Positions 43,711-55,616 of a stretch of 64,000 bases of DNA are shown in pieces. A program made the position numbers and the translations under genes. Below the pieces are notes generated by a model that made no database searches, was not told the origin of the DNA, and saw only the letters and a list, made by a program, of their open reading frames with translations. This stretch comes from Amoebidium appalachense (lineage: Eukaryota > Ichthyosporea): NCBI GenBank assembly GCA_963693365.1, contig CAVNZM010000002.1, positions 14,508,001 through 14,572,000 of the forward strand, given 5' to 3'. The first letter of the stretch is position 1, and the number at the start of each line of letters is the position of its first letter.

Positions 43711-44749
43711 ATACCATTACCCCCCCCCCCCCCCCCCCCCCCCCCCCCGACACACACACACACACACACCCAGCGGGCAATCCTGATAATTACTGAATTG
43801 TATCAGCGCTGCATAGAGATAGGCATATGCAGGCATGATCACACACACAAACACATATATATACAGAGGCACAGAGAGACATACGAGTGCATGCACACAC
43901 CTTTGTAGGCCTGTCCGCAACAGACAATAGTGGACATATCACACATATACAGACAACACTTTCTCCCTCTGTTTCGCAAGCACTGACCCTCTATGCTCAG
44001 GGATATGTGCCTGCCGGCAAGCCAGCCAACGGGGCACCTGCTGCTCGTAGCACCCTAATGGAGCGCATGAAGGACCAGGTGGGTGGGGGTGGATGTGTGG
44101 GTGGGTGGGTGGGGTGGGAAGGGGGGGGGGGGGGGGTAGGGATGTGTGGTGGGTAGTTGGGTGTGTGTGTGTGTGTGGTGGTGGGGGGGGAGAGGGGGGA
44201 GGGGGGAGGGGGAAGGGAAAGGAGGGAGGGAGGGGGTGAGTGTGTGTGGGTGGGGGTGGTGGGGGGGGGGGGGAGTGGGTGGATGGGTGGGTGTGCGCGT
44301 TTGTGTGTGTGGATGGTTCGGGGTGGGTGGGGTGGGGGTTTAGTGTGTGTGTGTGGGTGGGGAGGGGGGGGGGGGGGGGGGGGGCAGGGAGTTACGGGTG
44401 TTTGGGTGGGTGGGTGTGTGTCGGGGGGGAGGGGGGGGGAGAGGCAAGCATGTTGATGGGATGGGAGTGAGGGGTAGCTAGGTGGGCGGATGGGCGGGCG
44501 TAAGAAGGCGGACGTCCGTTGCTGGGTGGGAGGGTGTGTTTTGGATGGGCTGGATGGGGGGCTGGGTGGGGGGGTGTTTGGGGTGAGGTTGTGGGGGGAG
44601 AGGCGATTGGGGGGAGGGGGGGGGGGGAGAGGTTATGTGTGTGGGGGTATGTATTGTGTGTACAAGGTAAGGTAGATGGAGCAGAAGATATAAGCGTTGG
44701 GTCTGTTCTCATGGTGTGCTGAGCCCCGGTTGACATTAGGCACACACGA

Positions 44750-44798
<49 letters not shown>

Positions 44799-44910
44799 GG
44801 TACATGTGTACGCATGCACACAGCACACAAACATAAGCCTGCACAGAGGTATGTGGTTAGTAGCTACGTACAATCCACACCTATGCAGAAAATCGTCTAT
44901 TCCCACAAAC

Positions 44911-44950
<40 letters not shown>

Positions 44951-45431
44951 TACACACATTTACAGTTCATTTCGGTCTCCCCTTTCCCCAGTTTTTGTGA
45001 AAAAAAAAAAAACCTAAATTAATGTATGAACAACCAAACAGACCCACACACCCAACAAGACACCAACTCCCCCCCCTTCGAAACTCGGGTACTGTGGATG
45101 ACGTGGGCCCCCCCTGAGGATGGGCTCTGCTTATTATGCATACTCTTTATGTATGGCTTGCATTCTGCATCGTGTTATCCGTTTGTTCTTGTGTACTTCG
45201 TACTTTTTGACGCATTCAACCCCCCCCCCCCCCCCCCCCCCCCTCCTCCTCCCCAATGCACTACAGGGCAAGGAGCTAGCGATCTTCTACGGCACCCAGA
45301 CGGGCACAGCAGAGGACTTTTGCAACCGCATTGCTGCCGAGGCCAAGATGTACGGGTTTGGGGCTATGGTGCTCGATCTGGAGGAGGTCGATACGGTATG
45401 TGTGGCGGGGGGGTTGATGGATGGGGCTTGT

Positions 45432-45464
<33 letters not shown>

Positions 45465-46244
45465 GGGGTGTGTGTGTGTGTGTTGGTTTCTGGTGATCTC
45501 CACCTCTGTCTCGTTCTCCGTTCCTCCCTTGCACTCTCAATGCCTCACTCATCTTCTCCCTTTCCCTGCCTCCCTCCCTCTCTCTCTCTCTCCTCCTCTA
45601 CCCCCCCCCCCCCCCCCCCCCCCCCCTTCCTTCTTCCATTCTGTCTGCACTCTCTCTCTCTCTCTCTCTCTCTGTATATGTCTGTCTTGCTTTCCCCCCA
45701 CCCCCCTTCTTGCTCCCCCCCCCCCCCCCCCCCCCCCTCCCCCCCCGTCCCCCCTCCCCTCGGTCTCTGCCCCCCTGCCCCCACTCCCGTCGTGGCACTG
45801 GCTTTTTCTTTTGGCGTGGTGGTAGCTTTCGTTTTGCTCTGTGTGCCCGGGGGAAGGGGAGAGGGGGGGGGGGGGGGGGGATCCTGACGTGAATGAGAAC
45901 GAAAGCTTGCAATTGGATTTCTTTGTTTTGTTTACAGGGTAGTAATTTTTGGAAGGGGTGGGGTGGTGGTGGTGGTGGTGGGGGGGGGGGGGGGTTGGAT
46001 TTGTGAGTGAGTGAGAGATGGGGTCGGAATATTACGGAAGAGTAAGGGGCTTCCGCTTGCCTTTTCTTTCCCCCCCCCCCGTCCAAGCACACAGACAGCA
46101 CGCATACGTACATATACACACACTGGTACACAAGCACACACACGCACACATGCAAGCCCACGCCACACATACACACACACACACGGACACGCGCACACAT
46201 ACAAAAACACACGCACACACACGCACACGCACACGCGCCCCCAA

Positions 46245-46287
<43 letters not shown>

Positions 46288-46720
46288 ACCACACACACTA
46301 TCACCCTCACCACCACACTCTCCTCTTCCACCATACACCCCCCCTCCTCCTTTCTCTTCCTCCAACACATCTGCACGAACACATTGCATGTCACACGTTC
46401 CACCACCACTGCTTTCATTCCGTTTTGCCCTTCCCCATGTCTCCCTCTTTCCTCATTTTTTCTTTCCAGGATGAAATTGCCGATCTCGCGCAACTGGAGA
46501 ACAGTGTTGCGATCTTCTGCGTTGCTACTTACGGTGAGGGTGATCCGACTGACAATGCGATTGAATTTCACCAATGGCTTAAGGATGACGCTAACGGTGC
46601 CGACCTGACCGGCCTCAGATATACCGTGTTTGCATTGGGCAACTCAACTTACGAACACTACCAGGTTTGTCCTTCCATACTCAATGCACAACGTATCAAC
46701 TTTTTTTTTTTTTTTTTGGT

Positions 46721-46752
<32 letters not shown>

Positions 46753-47323
46753 GGGAGGGGGGTTGGGGGCTGAAATTTGGAGGTGGGGTTGGAGAAGGTT
46801 GGTGTGTCTGTGTGTGGGGGGTCTGTGTGTCTAATGTGTGTGTGTGTGTGTTGCCGGGTCAGAGGAAGGAGGAAGAGAAGAGGGGGGGGGGGTTGAAGGG
46901 TGAAAGTGGGTTTTCAAGCATACCATGATAAAAATGTGTTTCTCTGTATGACAGCAAGCCAGATACTCGATGCTTCAGAGTACAAATTCTTATGGCCTTT
47001 GCATTTTGCATGAGGGGGATTTCATTCTGACACTCTTGTGTTGTAACAGGCAATGGGACGGCTTGTGGACAAGAAACTGAAGGAGCTCGGGGGTGAGCGG
47101 GTGTTCAAGCTGGGGGAGGGAGATGACGACAAAAAGTACGTGCAATGGCGGATGGGGGGGGGGGGGGGGGGGGGGGGGGATGGTGTGTGTGTGTGTGTGT
47201 GGGTGGGTGGGTGGGGGTGGGGGGGGGGGGGGGGGGGGGGGGGGGGGAGCGGGTGACGCGGTGGGGCTATGGTGGTTGGGGGGAGGAGAAGGGGGTTGAA
47301 GGGAAAAGAAGGTGGTGGTGGTT

Positions 47324-47365
<42 letters not shown>

Positions 47366-47446
47366 GTAAAGAACCGACAGGAGGTGATGGCGGAAGCCAT
47401 GTGGTGAGGATGTGGGACGGTGGGCTTTTTGGAAGGGTTTTTTCTC

Positions 47447-47517
<71 letters not shown>

Positions 47518-49647
47518 TTTTTTTTGGGGGGGGGGGGGGGGGGGGGGGGGGGGAGAGAGGGGGGTGGCTCTGAATGTTCACGTGAAAGTTGGGGTCACGT
47601 TTGACAGTTGTTTGGAGACGAATAGTTGTGTGCAGCCTAAGATGATTACTTTATATGGCTATCATTCATTTTTGGCAATCGATATACAACATGACCAAAA
47701 ATGGCTATCATCCAAATTTGGCTATGCGCTTCGTGTTCTGATTGGCTTGTGTTTCATCAGCATCGAGGAGGATTTCCTTAAATGGAAGAAAGAGCTACTG
47801 CCTGCACTGTGCAAGGCATGCAACAAGGCCTTACCGGACTACCTTGACGCCTTTATGCCGTAATACCCCCCCCCCACCCCCTTCCCCCCCTTCTGCATGC
47901 ATACTGTGCATGTGTTTTTTTTTATTGTTGGTAAATTCTGCATGGTGTTGCATATCGGATCCCCCCCCCCTTCCTCCCCCCTCCTCCCCTCGCCACCCTC
48001 CCTCATGCACACTCACACACACACCCTTGTATGCAGTACGCCACAATCCCCCCCCTCTCCCCGCTTCACCCTCTCTCGGCCCGGCCCCCAACACACACAC
48101 ACACATACACATGCACACACACACACAATCACACTCACACTCACACACGCACACGCACACACACACACACACAGACACACACAGACACACACACACACAG
48201 ACACGCACGCACACACACAAGCACACACCCGAACACACACGCACACACACGCACGCACGCACACACACACCACAAAACACATACTTAATACAAGGCACAC
48301 ACATACCATGAAACACACACTTATTACATGCTCTCTTTTGCTTAGGACCCTGCGTGCACGCGGATATGTGTGTGTGTGGGTGCATACATGTGTGGGTGCA
48401 TACATGTGTGTGTGCATACATGTGTGTGTGCATACATGTGTGTGTGTATGCGGATATGTGTGTGTGTGGGTGCATACATGTGTGGGTGCATACATGTGTG
48501 TGTGCATACATGTGTGTGTGCATACATGTGTGTGTGCTTACATGTGTGTGTGCATACATGTGTGTGTGCATACATGTGTGTGCATACATGTGTGTGTGCA
48601 TACATGTGTGTGTGATTGCGTTGGTGTGTGCATTCCCTAACCCCCTTCTTCTGCAGGGCACGTCAATATGCTGCCGAGATCCACACCGGGCTATCTGATG
48701 CACAGATCTTCACCGGAGAGCACGGCAAACACAAGAGCGCACCAGTACCCAAGAAGTTGTACGTGTCCATAAAACCACAGGCACATGCATGCGCAAACAT
48801 TGCAAGGAAAGGAAAAGATTCATAAAAAGGTTTAGCACTCACATGAACCTGAAGGCGCATATGGGCCTGGCATGTGTTAGTGTGTGTGTGTGTGTGTGTG
48901 TTACACAGCGATGGACTTTTGCACACTTGCACACATACTGCACTCAAAAAATCAGCTGCATATATACATGGGTTGGCTTTGCATACTCGCGTACACGGAG
49001 GTAAATGCACATGACCGTGTTAATAGATGCACACACATTTATTTAAGTAGGGACACACACACCACACATCGACACACGATACACAGGAGATGCACACATG
49101 CACACACATACACCGTGCATGCGCGCGGGCACACACACACACATACGCACACTGACTGTGTGGGTGGCAGTATCCCCGACATGAAGAATCCCCAACTGGT
49201 GCCGGTGAGGGTCAACCGTGAACTGTTCAAGGTGTGTGTGTGTGTGTTTGAAAGGGACAAAAGGGGGGGGGGGAGGGGGGGGGGGGGGGGGGGGGGGATC
49301 TGTGGGTATTTGCCTGTTGGGGTGTGTTCTGGGGTCGTTAGTGTGTGTGGGCGTGGGTAGGGGTGGGGGATGAGGAGGGGGGGGAGGGGGGGGGAGAGGG
49401 GATGATCATATGTGGCCGGTGTGTGTGGTGTGTGTGCTTGTTTTAAGTTTGATGTGAGTCGGAAAAAAGGGAAAGGGGGGGGAAGGGGGAGGAGGGGGAT
49501 GGATAGTCATATATACTAGTTTACTTCATTTTCTGCTTGTGGGTGGGCATCTGATTGTCCTTGCTCCTTGACTCATGCTGAGCCTCTCCCCCTCCCCCCC
49601 CCCCCCCCCCCCCCTTTGCCGCCACCACACACTCACAAACACGAACA

Positions 49648-49740
<93 letters not shown>

Positions 49741-50019
49741 TGCGTGCAGGAGGATGCTGAGCGGTCTTGCCGGCACATCGAGTTGGACATCTCAGGCACA
49801 AACATCAAATATCTGGCCGGTGATCACGTGGCAGTATTCCCCCAAAACCCCACCGAGCTGGTCGAGGAGATTGGAAATTTGCTGAAAATTGACCTCGACA
49901 CGGTGTTTTCGCTCAAGGCGGTGGATGCCAGCAGCAACAAGAAGTCGCCCTTCCCCTGCCCAACCACATACAGGACAGCACTGACGCACTACGTGGATAT
50001 TAGCCATGTACGTGTGTGT

Positions 50020-50067
<48 letters not shown>

Positions 50068-50460
50068 GGAGAGAGAGAGAGAGAGAGAGAGAGAGGAGTG
50101 TGCGGGTGTGGGTAGCGTGCGGGCATTTGCTGGTGCACACGTGTCCAGATCGAATCCGGTTCGATCTGATTAACCACAAGGAAAGTCCAAAAAATCCATT
50201 TTACGTAAGGGGGCCCGACGTAAGGGCACGAACACGCGTGGGCGTACGGGGTTGTGTATGCTGTGTTGGAGTTCGCGTGCACGCGCGCATGTGCGTGTGT
50301 GCGTGTGCGTTTTTTGCATGCTTGTGCTTTATATTCTAATAATGTCAAATATAATCCCCGCAGGTGCCCAAGCCCCACCACCTCAAGGAGCTTTCACAGT
50401 ATGCCGAAGGAGATGACAAGGCTAAGCTCCTGCGCCTGGCATCAGAGGAGGGCCAGGTAT

Positions 50461-50499
<39 letters not shown>

Positions 50500-51968
50500 C
50501 CCCCCTCTCTCCCCCCGGTGCCTGCCCCTCTGAGGATGCGCTCCAGTTGTGTTGTTTACTCTTGCAAGTGGGGGCATTCTGCTACTCGTTGTGAATCCGT
50601 ACTTGTACTGTCTAGGCATGTCAGCGAATTTCCCTCCCCCTCCCCTCCCCCTTTTCATCAACAGTCGTCAAATTGATACTCAATCGGTGTTGGGGATTTG
50701 GCCACGGGTGTGAGCAACAAATGTGGATTGAATGGGTTTTTGAATACGTGTCTCCGTGTGGGAGTACGAGACCGTCTCCTCTCCCCAAAATAGTGAGGAA
50801 ACTTCACCACCATATTCTTAATCCCACTAGCACACACCCGAGCATCTAACGAGTTTACTAAATTTCCAAATTTCCAGGAGGAATATCACCGGTAAATAAC
50901 TTGACTCCATCGACTTCACTAGTGAGGGACCTTCACCAGCGTAGCCTTAATTCCTACGGCACATACCTAGTTATATCTGTATATATCTATCTATTTAACA
51001 TGTACACTCGGAAACCATAATTAAAATTCGAAATTTCCAGGAGGAATATCACCAGTACATCCTGCACGACCTGCGGACCATCTGCCAGCTGCTTGCCGAG
51101 ATGCCGACCCTCCGTCCCCCCATCGACCACATTTTGGAAATGCTGCCCCGCCTGCAGTGCCGCTACTACTCTATCTCCTCATCTCCCAAGGTGTGTGGTT
51201 ATATATATATATATATATATATAATGTTACAGCATCTGCTCAGGGAAAAACACATGCACGCACACGCACATACGCACACACACACACACACACACATGCG
51301 TGTGCGCCCACCAGGAAATATTGACACGAAGACGCACATGCAAATATATAGATATGGGCATGCGGACACGTATATGCTCTGTGTGTGTACGTGTGTTTTT
51401 TTATATGCATTGGCGTACGTCAACCCCATACACCCCCGTAGCACATGCAGACAGGCGTGCACGCACAAAACATTCTCGATAGGGGAGAGCCAAAGTGAGT
51501 CTAGTCTCTACAATCATACGCCTTTTTTTTTCTTTCTGCTCATCCCACGTTAAACATATATGCTCCTTCAGATTTCCATAAACGTTCATGAGTAAGATTC
51601 CAAGCCCTCGGAACATCCACAAACCCCATCAAATACCTCTGACTTTGTCAGCATTCACTGGAAGCACATCTAACCCATGAAATTTTGCATATCTCCAGGT
51701 GCACCCCACCAGCATCCACCTTACCGCTGTGGTTGTGGAATATGATACGCCTGCTGGGCGCCATGCAAAGGGTGTGGCCACGTGCTATCTCAGAGACCTG
51801 AAAGTCGACGACCCGGGTATGTGTATCTTACGTATATCTCACGTATATCCATCCTGCAAACATCGTGTTTTCTGATTCGTGCAAATGAAGTAGTACATTC
51901 TGATACACATGGCTCTCCCACCTTCCCAAAGGATTGGAATTCGAAAATAGGTGACTACGGATGATTTG

Positions 51969-51999
<31 letters not shown>

Positions 52000-52604
52000 A
52001 AAGAGAATGGGCTCTGCTTATGATCCATACTCTTTGTCAGCCGTGAATATGAATGTACTTCATGCATCTGTAACACATTCTTACCCCCCGAAGAGTGGGT
52101 GTCGGGAGCCCACATCCCCCCTTTCCCCCCCAACGTCTCCTATCCCTTTACGGCACGCACACCACACGCAGCTAACCCCCATGTACCCCCTGTGCAGCAA
52201 ACCCCCCCCTCGTGCCCATCTATGTGCGCCACTCCACCTTCCGCCTGCCACGGTCCATAGCCACACCCATCGTCATGGTCGGCCCCGGCACAGGCCTAGC
52301 CCCCATGCGAGGATTTATCCAGGATAGAGCTGCCGACAGCCAAAAGGGTACGTACCACCTCCCCCCCCCCTCTTCCCCTCCCCCTTACCCACTCAGTTAA
52401 AGTAACTGTATAGAGTAAAAGTCTATGTAAAAAGGTCAAAAAAGTGCATGGGTACATCTACACGTGTGTGTGCAAACACGTGGACACACACACAAACACA
52501 ACCACAAATGCACACACGAGACCTGTATGTGTTTGCAGGCACAGATAGCCAGAACTCCCCCCCCCCCCCAAAAAAAAAAAAAAAAAAAAAAAAAAAAACA
52601 CGTG

Positions 52605-52666
<62 letters not shown>

Positions 52667-52757
52667 ACACTCCGTTTGTGCTCCTAACTCATATCACGTG
52701 TTCACTCCCCTTTTCATCTCATTCCTCATCCTCCCCTTTTTCCTTCTTTCTCCCCCT

Positions 52758-52794
<37 letters not shown>

Positions 52795-52876
52795 GGACCC
52801 TTTCCCCTAGGGGTGTCTTCCCCGGACCCTCCCTTCCGCTTTCTCCCGTTTTCCCTCTTCCTTTCCGTTCTTTGAT

Positions 52877-52922
<46 letters not shown>

Positions 52923-53015
52923 AGAAGGCAAGGCCCCCGGCCCCACTGTTCTGTACTACGGCTGCCGCAACCGCAACCAAGACTTCCTCTATGCCGAAGA
53001 GCTCTACAAGTAAGT

Positions 53016-53058
<43 letters not shown>

Positions 53059-54112
53059 AAAAAAAAAAAAAAAGATTAAACAAGAACATGATTTTTTTTG
53101 TGGGTGTGTGGGTGTGTGGGTTTGTGGATGTGTATGTATTCGCGGGGGCCCAGATGTGCGCATGTACATCCTACGGTTTCTTGAGGATTACATGTCGTGG
53201 CATAGTGGGTGGGTGACGGTTTCCGTGTCAGCGTCAGAGGCCCACGTTTTTTTTTTTTTTTTTTTTTTTTTTTGGTGGGGGGGGTGGGGGTAGGGAGGGG
53301 GGACCGGGGGAGGGGGGGACGCGGGGGGGGGGGGGGGGGGGGGGGGTGGAGGGGGCAATAGGGGAGGGTACTGACCACTTTGCACGTGCAGATACAAGGA
53401 GGACGGAGTGCTGACGGGGCTGGAGCTTGCATTCTCCCGTGAGCAGGCGGAGAAGGTGTACGTGACCCACCTGCTGAGGAGAGACAAAAAGGCCGTTTGG
53501 GAGGCTATCAGTGCCGGTGGCCACATCTACGTCTGTGGGTACGTGCATGCAAACACAACCCCCCCCCCCCCCCCCCCCCCCCAAAACCCCAAACCCCCCA
53601 AACCTTCTCCCACATATGCAGTTTTTCCGTGAAGGCATCACTCACTGTCTCCTGTCCCGTCTATCTCTCTATCCTTCTCCCCCCCACCCCCTTGGATTCC
53701 CCACTCTCCACTATCCACCCACCCACACATATCACACGTTACAGCAATAGGCTGCTGCGCCCGCCGGGAAGGGGAGGGAAAGGGGGGGGGGGGGGGGGGG
53801 GGGGGACCATCCAGTAGGGCAACCTGCCGTATGTGACTTTGATCGGTGTCTCAATGCCCCGAAGGTGAATTTGGCACAACCTGCGTTTCTCTGACAATGT
53901 TCATTCCTCCTCCCCTTGGGCTCATTGCGCACACACATCACACACACACACACACGCACATACACAGGGAGGCACGCAACATGGCCAAGGATGTGCACAC
54001 TATTCTTGACGACGTGGTTGCCGAGTTTGGCAATATGACTGGGCCACAGGCTGAAAAGTTCATCCAGGACCTACAGGCAAAGGGCAGATATGCACAGGAT
54101 GTGTGGTCATAG
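42060..54112 (+). CDS. POR: NADPH-cytochrome P450 reductase
   Basis: Seventeen exons join in phase to 671 residues, near the usual 680: 42060-42077, 43484-43585, 44001-44078, 45267-45395, 46470-46664, 47050-47135, 47761-47859, 48657-48758, 49171-49231, 49750-50007, 50364-50456, 51041-51190, 51699-51816, 52198-52347, 52925-53009, 53392-53538 and 53968-54112. It passes electrons from NADPH through FAD and FMN to microsomal P450s. An N-terminal membrane anchor (about 11-29) is followed by the FMN domain ([36 protein letters not shown]), the FAD site (RYYSISSSP, residues 448-456), the NADPH site ([14 protein letters not shown]) and the C-terminal DVWS. The hydride-transfer triad Ser, Cys and Asp is present (S451, C560, D668), as is the stacking Trp (W670). 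The usual CGDARNMA motif reads CGEARNMA. The start is taken at the first ATG of the exon; an upstream exon could extend it. Confidence 0.95.
42554..42695 (+). repeat. Dispersed 142-bp element, copy A
   Basis: This 142-bp block (TCGAAACTCGGGTACTGTGG to GACGCATTCAA) lies in reductase intron 1 and runs directly into poly-C. It matches copy B at 45078-45219 at all but one position. Confidence 0.9.
43082..43482 (+). repeat. 400-bp polypyrimidine tract
   Basis: C and T only, apart from a few bases, with several C runs, ending at the acceptor of the reductase membrane-anchor exon. A CCTCCACCCACTCTCCCCCTCCTTT segment occurs twice inside it, near 43188 and 43247. Confidence 0.9.
45078..45219 (+). repeat. 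Dispersed 142-bp element, copy B
   Basis: This copy has the same sequence, orientation and poly-C flank as copy A, in reductase intron 3. The only difference seen is A for C in GCATACTC versus GCATCCTC. Confidence 0.9.
47454..47560 (+). repeat. CT-C-T-G-GA compound inverted repeat
   Basis: In order there is a CT array (about 25 bases), 39 C, 8 T, 28 G and a short GA stretch. The left CT plus C arm is complementary to the right G plus GA arm around a T loop, so the tract can form a long hairpin. It lies in the reductase intron 47136-47760. Confidence 0.9.
48361..48620 (+). repeat. Higher-order GTGTGTGCATACAT minisatellite
   Basis: A 16-bp unit CATACATGTGTGTGTG repeats many times. It is organised into a longer 90-bp unit starting CGGATATGTGTG at 48361 and again at 48451. 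It follows a CA-rich block at 48080-48270 in the same reductase intron. Confidence 0.85.
49652..49738 (+). repeat. CA microsatellite
   Basis: A pure CA array just before the reductase exon at 49750. Confidence 0.95.
50785..51060 (+). repeat. Tandem duplication containing a copied splice acceptor
   Basis: The reductase exon at 51041 begins AAATTTCCAG/GAGGAATATCACCAG. The same string, ending CACCGG then TAA, occurs at about 50868-50892. Upstream of each copy there is matching, diverged sequence (GTGAGGAAACTTCACCA versus GTGAGGGACCTTCACCA). The unit is about 165 bp, and the first copy is a dead-end exon start. Confidence 0.8.
53018..53073 (+). repeat. C31-A25 compound homopolymer
   Basis: Thirty-one C then about twenty-five A, beginning a few bases after the donor of the reductase exon ending at 53009. 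Confidence 0.95.
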
Positions 54113-54149
54113 AGCAAAAGGAATTACAACATGCACACGCACACGCACG

Positions 54150-54191
<42 letters not shown>

Positions 54192-54906
54192 GACATGTAC
54201 AACTAACGCTCACACCAACCTTCATGCACACACGCACGCACGTACACAACAAAGAAAAAACCACCTGAAAAGAAAACGACACACTAGATGACCATCAGAA
54301 GCCAAATTATAGCAGCTTATTTTCTTTTGAATTCCTTTACCACGCAGCTGTGAATTGGTTTTGTGTTTTTCTTCATAGTATGGATTTGGGAGTGCTAATC
54401 GAGATTGTACTGTGACTTGAATGACTGTAAGTATACCGTGGTATCAGATCTCGTGAGATCTCTCCGATTAGGTCCGATTCGGTCGGCAAGGCTGCTTCCT
54501 GGTTGGTGTGCTGTTATTGTCCAATTATTTTTTATCTTTATAAATATATTGCGTGGACCATTCACGGGGGTTCACTTGGATAGTTAATTATGGCTCTGAC
54601 CGTACAGGTACCTGTTGCATACTATTTAGAGTTCGTAGGTGTATATGATATCTGACCAATAGTATCGCTCGTCGCCAGCATCACGACTGTTGATTGGCTG
54701 TTATAAGATGGACCATGAAGTGCAATGCGCCCTGGAGGCGTATATAGGTTGACTGTTGTCTTCTTCTTTTGATAAACGGGGTTTACAAGAGATAGCATGT
54801 ATACATGGGCAAGGAAAATAGTGCAGAGCCCCTTCCCCCCCCCCCCCCCCCCAAACACACACACATGAACACACTTCCCACCCCCTTCTCCATCAGATTC
54901 TCCCCT

Positions 54907-54945
<39 letters not shown>

Positions 54946-55367
54946 ACAGTAACACCACATGTACGAGACCTGAGCTCCCCATGTGCACGGGGCCTGCCAT
55001 TGGCGAAGTTTCGTTTCGTTTTCGTAGTTTTGCGATATTTTCTTGCGTGTATTTAGCGGTTTGTGTGATAATCATGCTATCCGGGCCCACCCCAAGGTGT
55101 GTACACAAGGGCTTCGTCTTATGTACCTGTGAACCATTGTTAACATTTTGTGTACATGTGCTGATCTAAATTATATCTAGGCTACCAGACTTGAGTGTCT
55201 CAGCTTCAGTCTGGGCCCCCTCAAGCTCCCCCCCTCCCCTTCCCCTTCATCCCTCCCTGCGCACTATCTCTATCCTCGATCCCCCGAGATCTCAAACGCT
55301 CCCGATTCATCTGTCTCCTCCCCCCTTACACCCCCCCCCCCCCCCCCCCCCCCCCCTCGTCTTTCTC

Positions 55368-55399
<32 letters not shown>

Positions 55400-55616
55400 C
55401 CCCCCTCCCCCCCTCCCCCCCTCTTTATATTAGTGTACATGTGCTATAAAAATGGAGTGGACATAACTTTAGCTAGGTGGGCCATCTCTAATAATCTGTG
55501 GCAGATATCATTTCTACACTGGGGACAGCCTCATAACGCATCATAAAGACATAGTACAATGTCATCGACTGCCACAGTACTAGTTACACAGGAGCCCACA
55601 GAGCACAGTTTGCAGG
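54113..55616. other. Reductase 3' flank and spacer
   Basis: This stretch holds a CA tract at 54140-54190, a poly-C tract at about 54908-54943, a pyrimidine-rich stretch at 55220-55425, and otherwise unique DNA. I saw no canonical AATAAA near the reductase stop and no supportable gene. Confidence 0.5.

Noticed and set aside
48361-48620. CRISPR-like array
   Set aside because: The units are contiguous TG-rich minisatellite with no unique spacers, in an intron of a eukaryotic gene.
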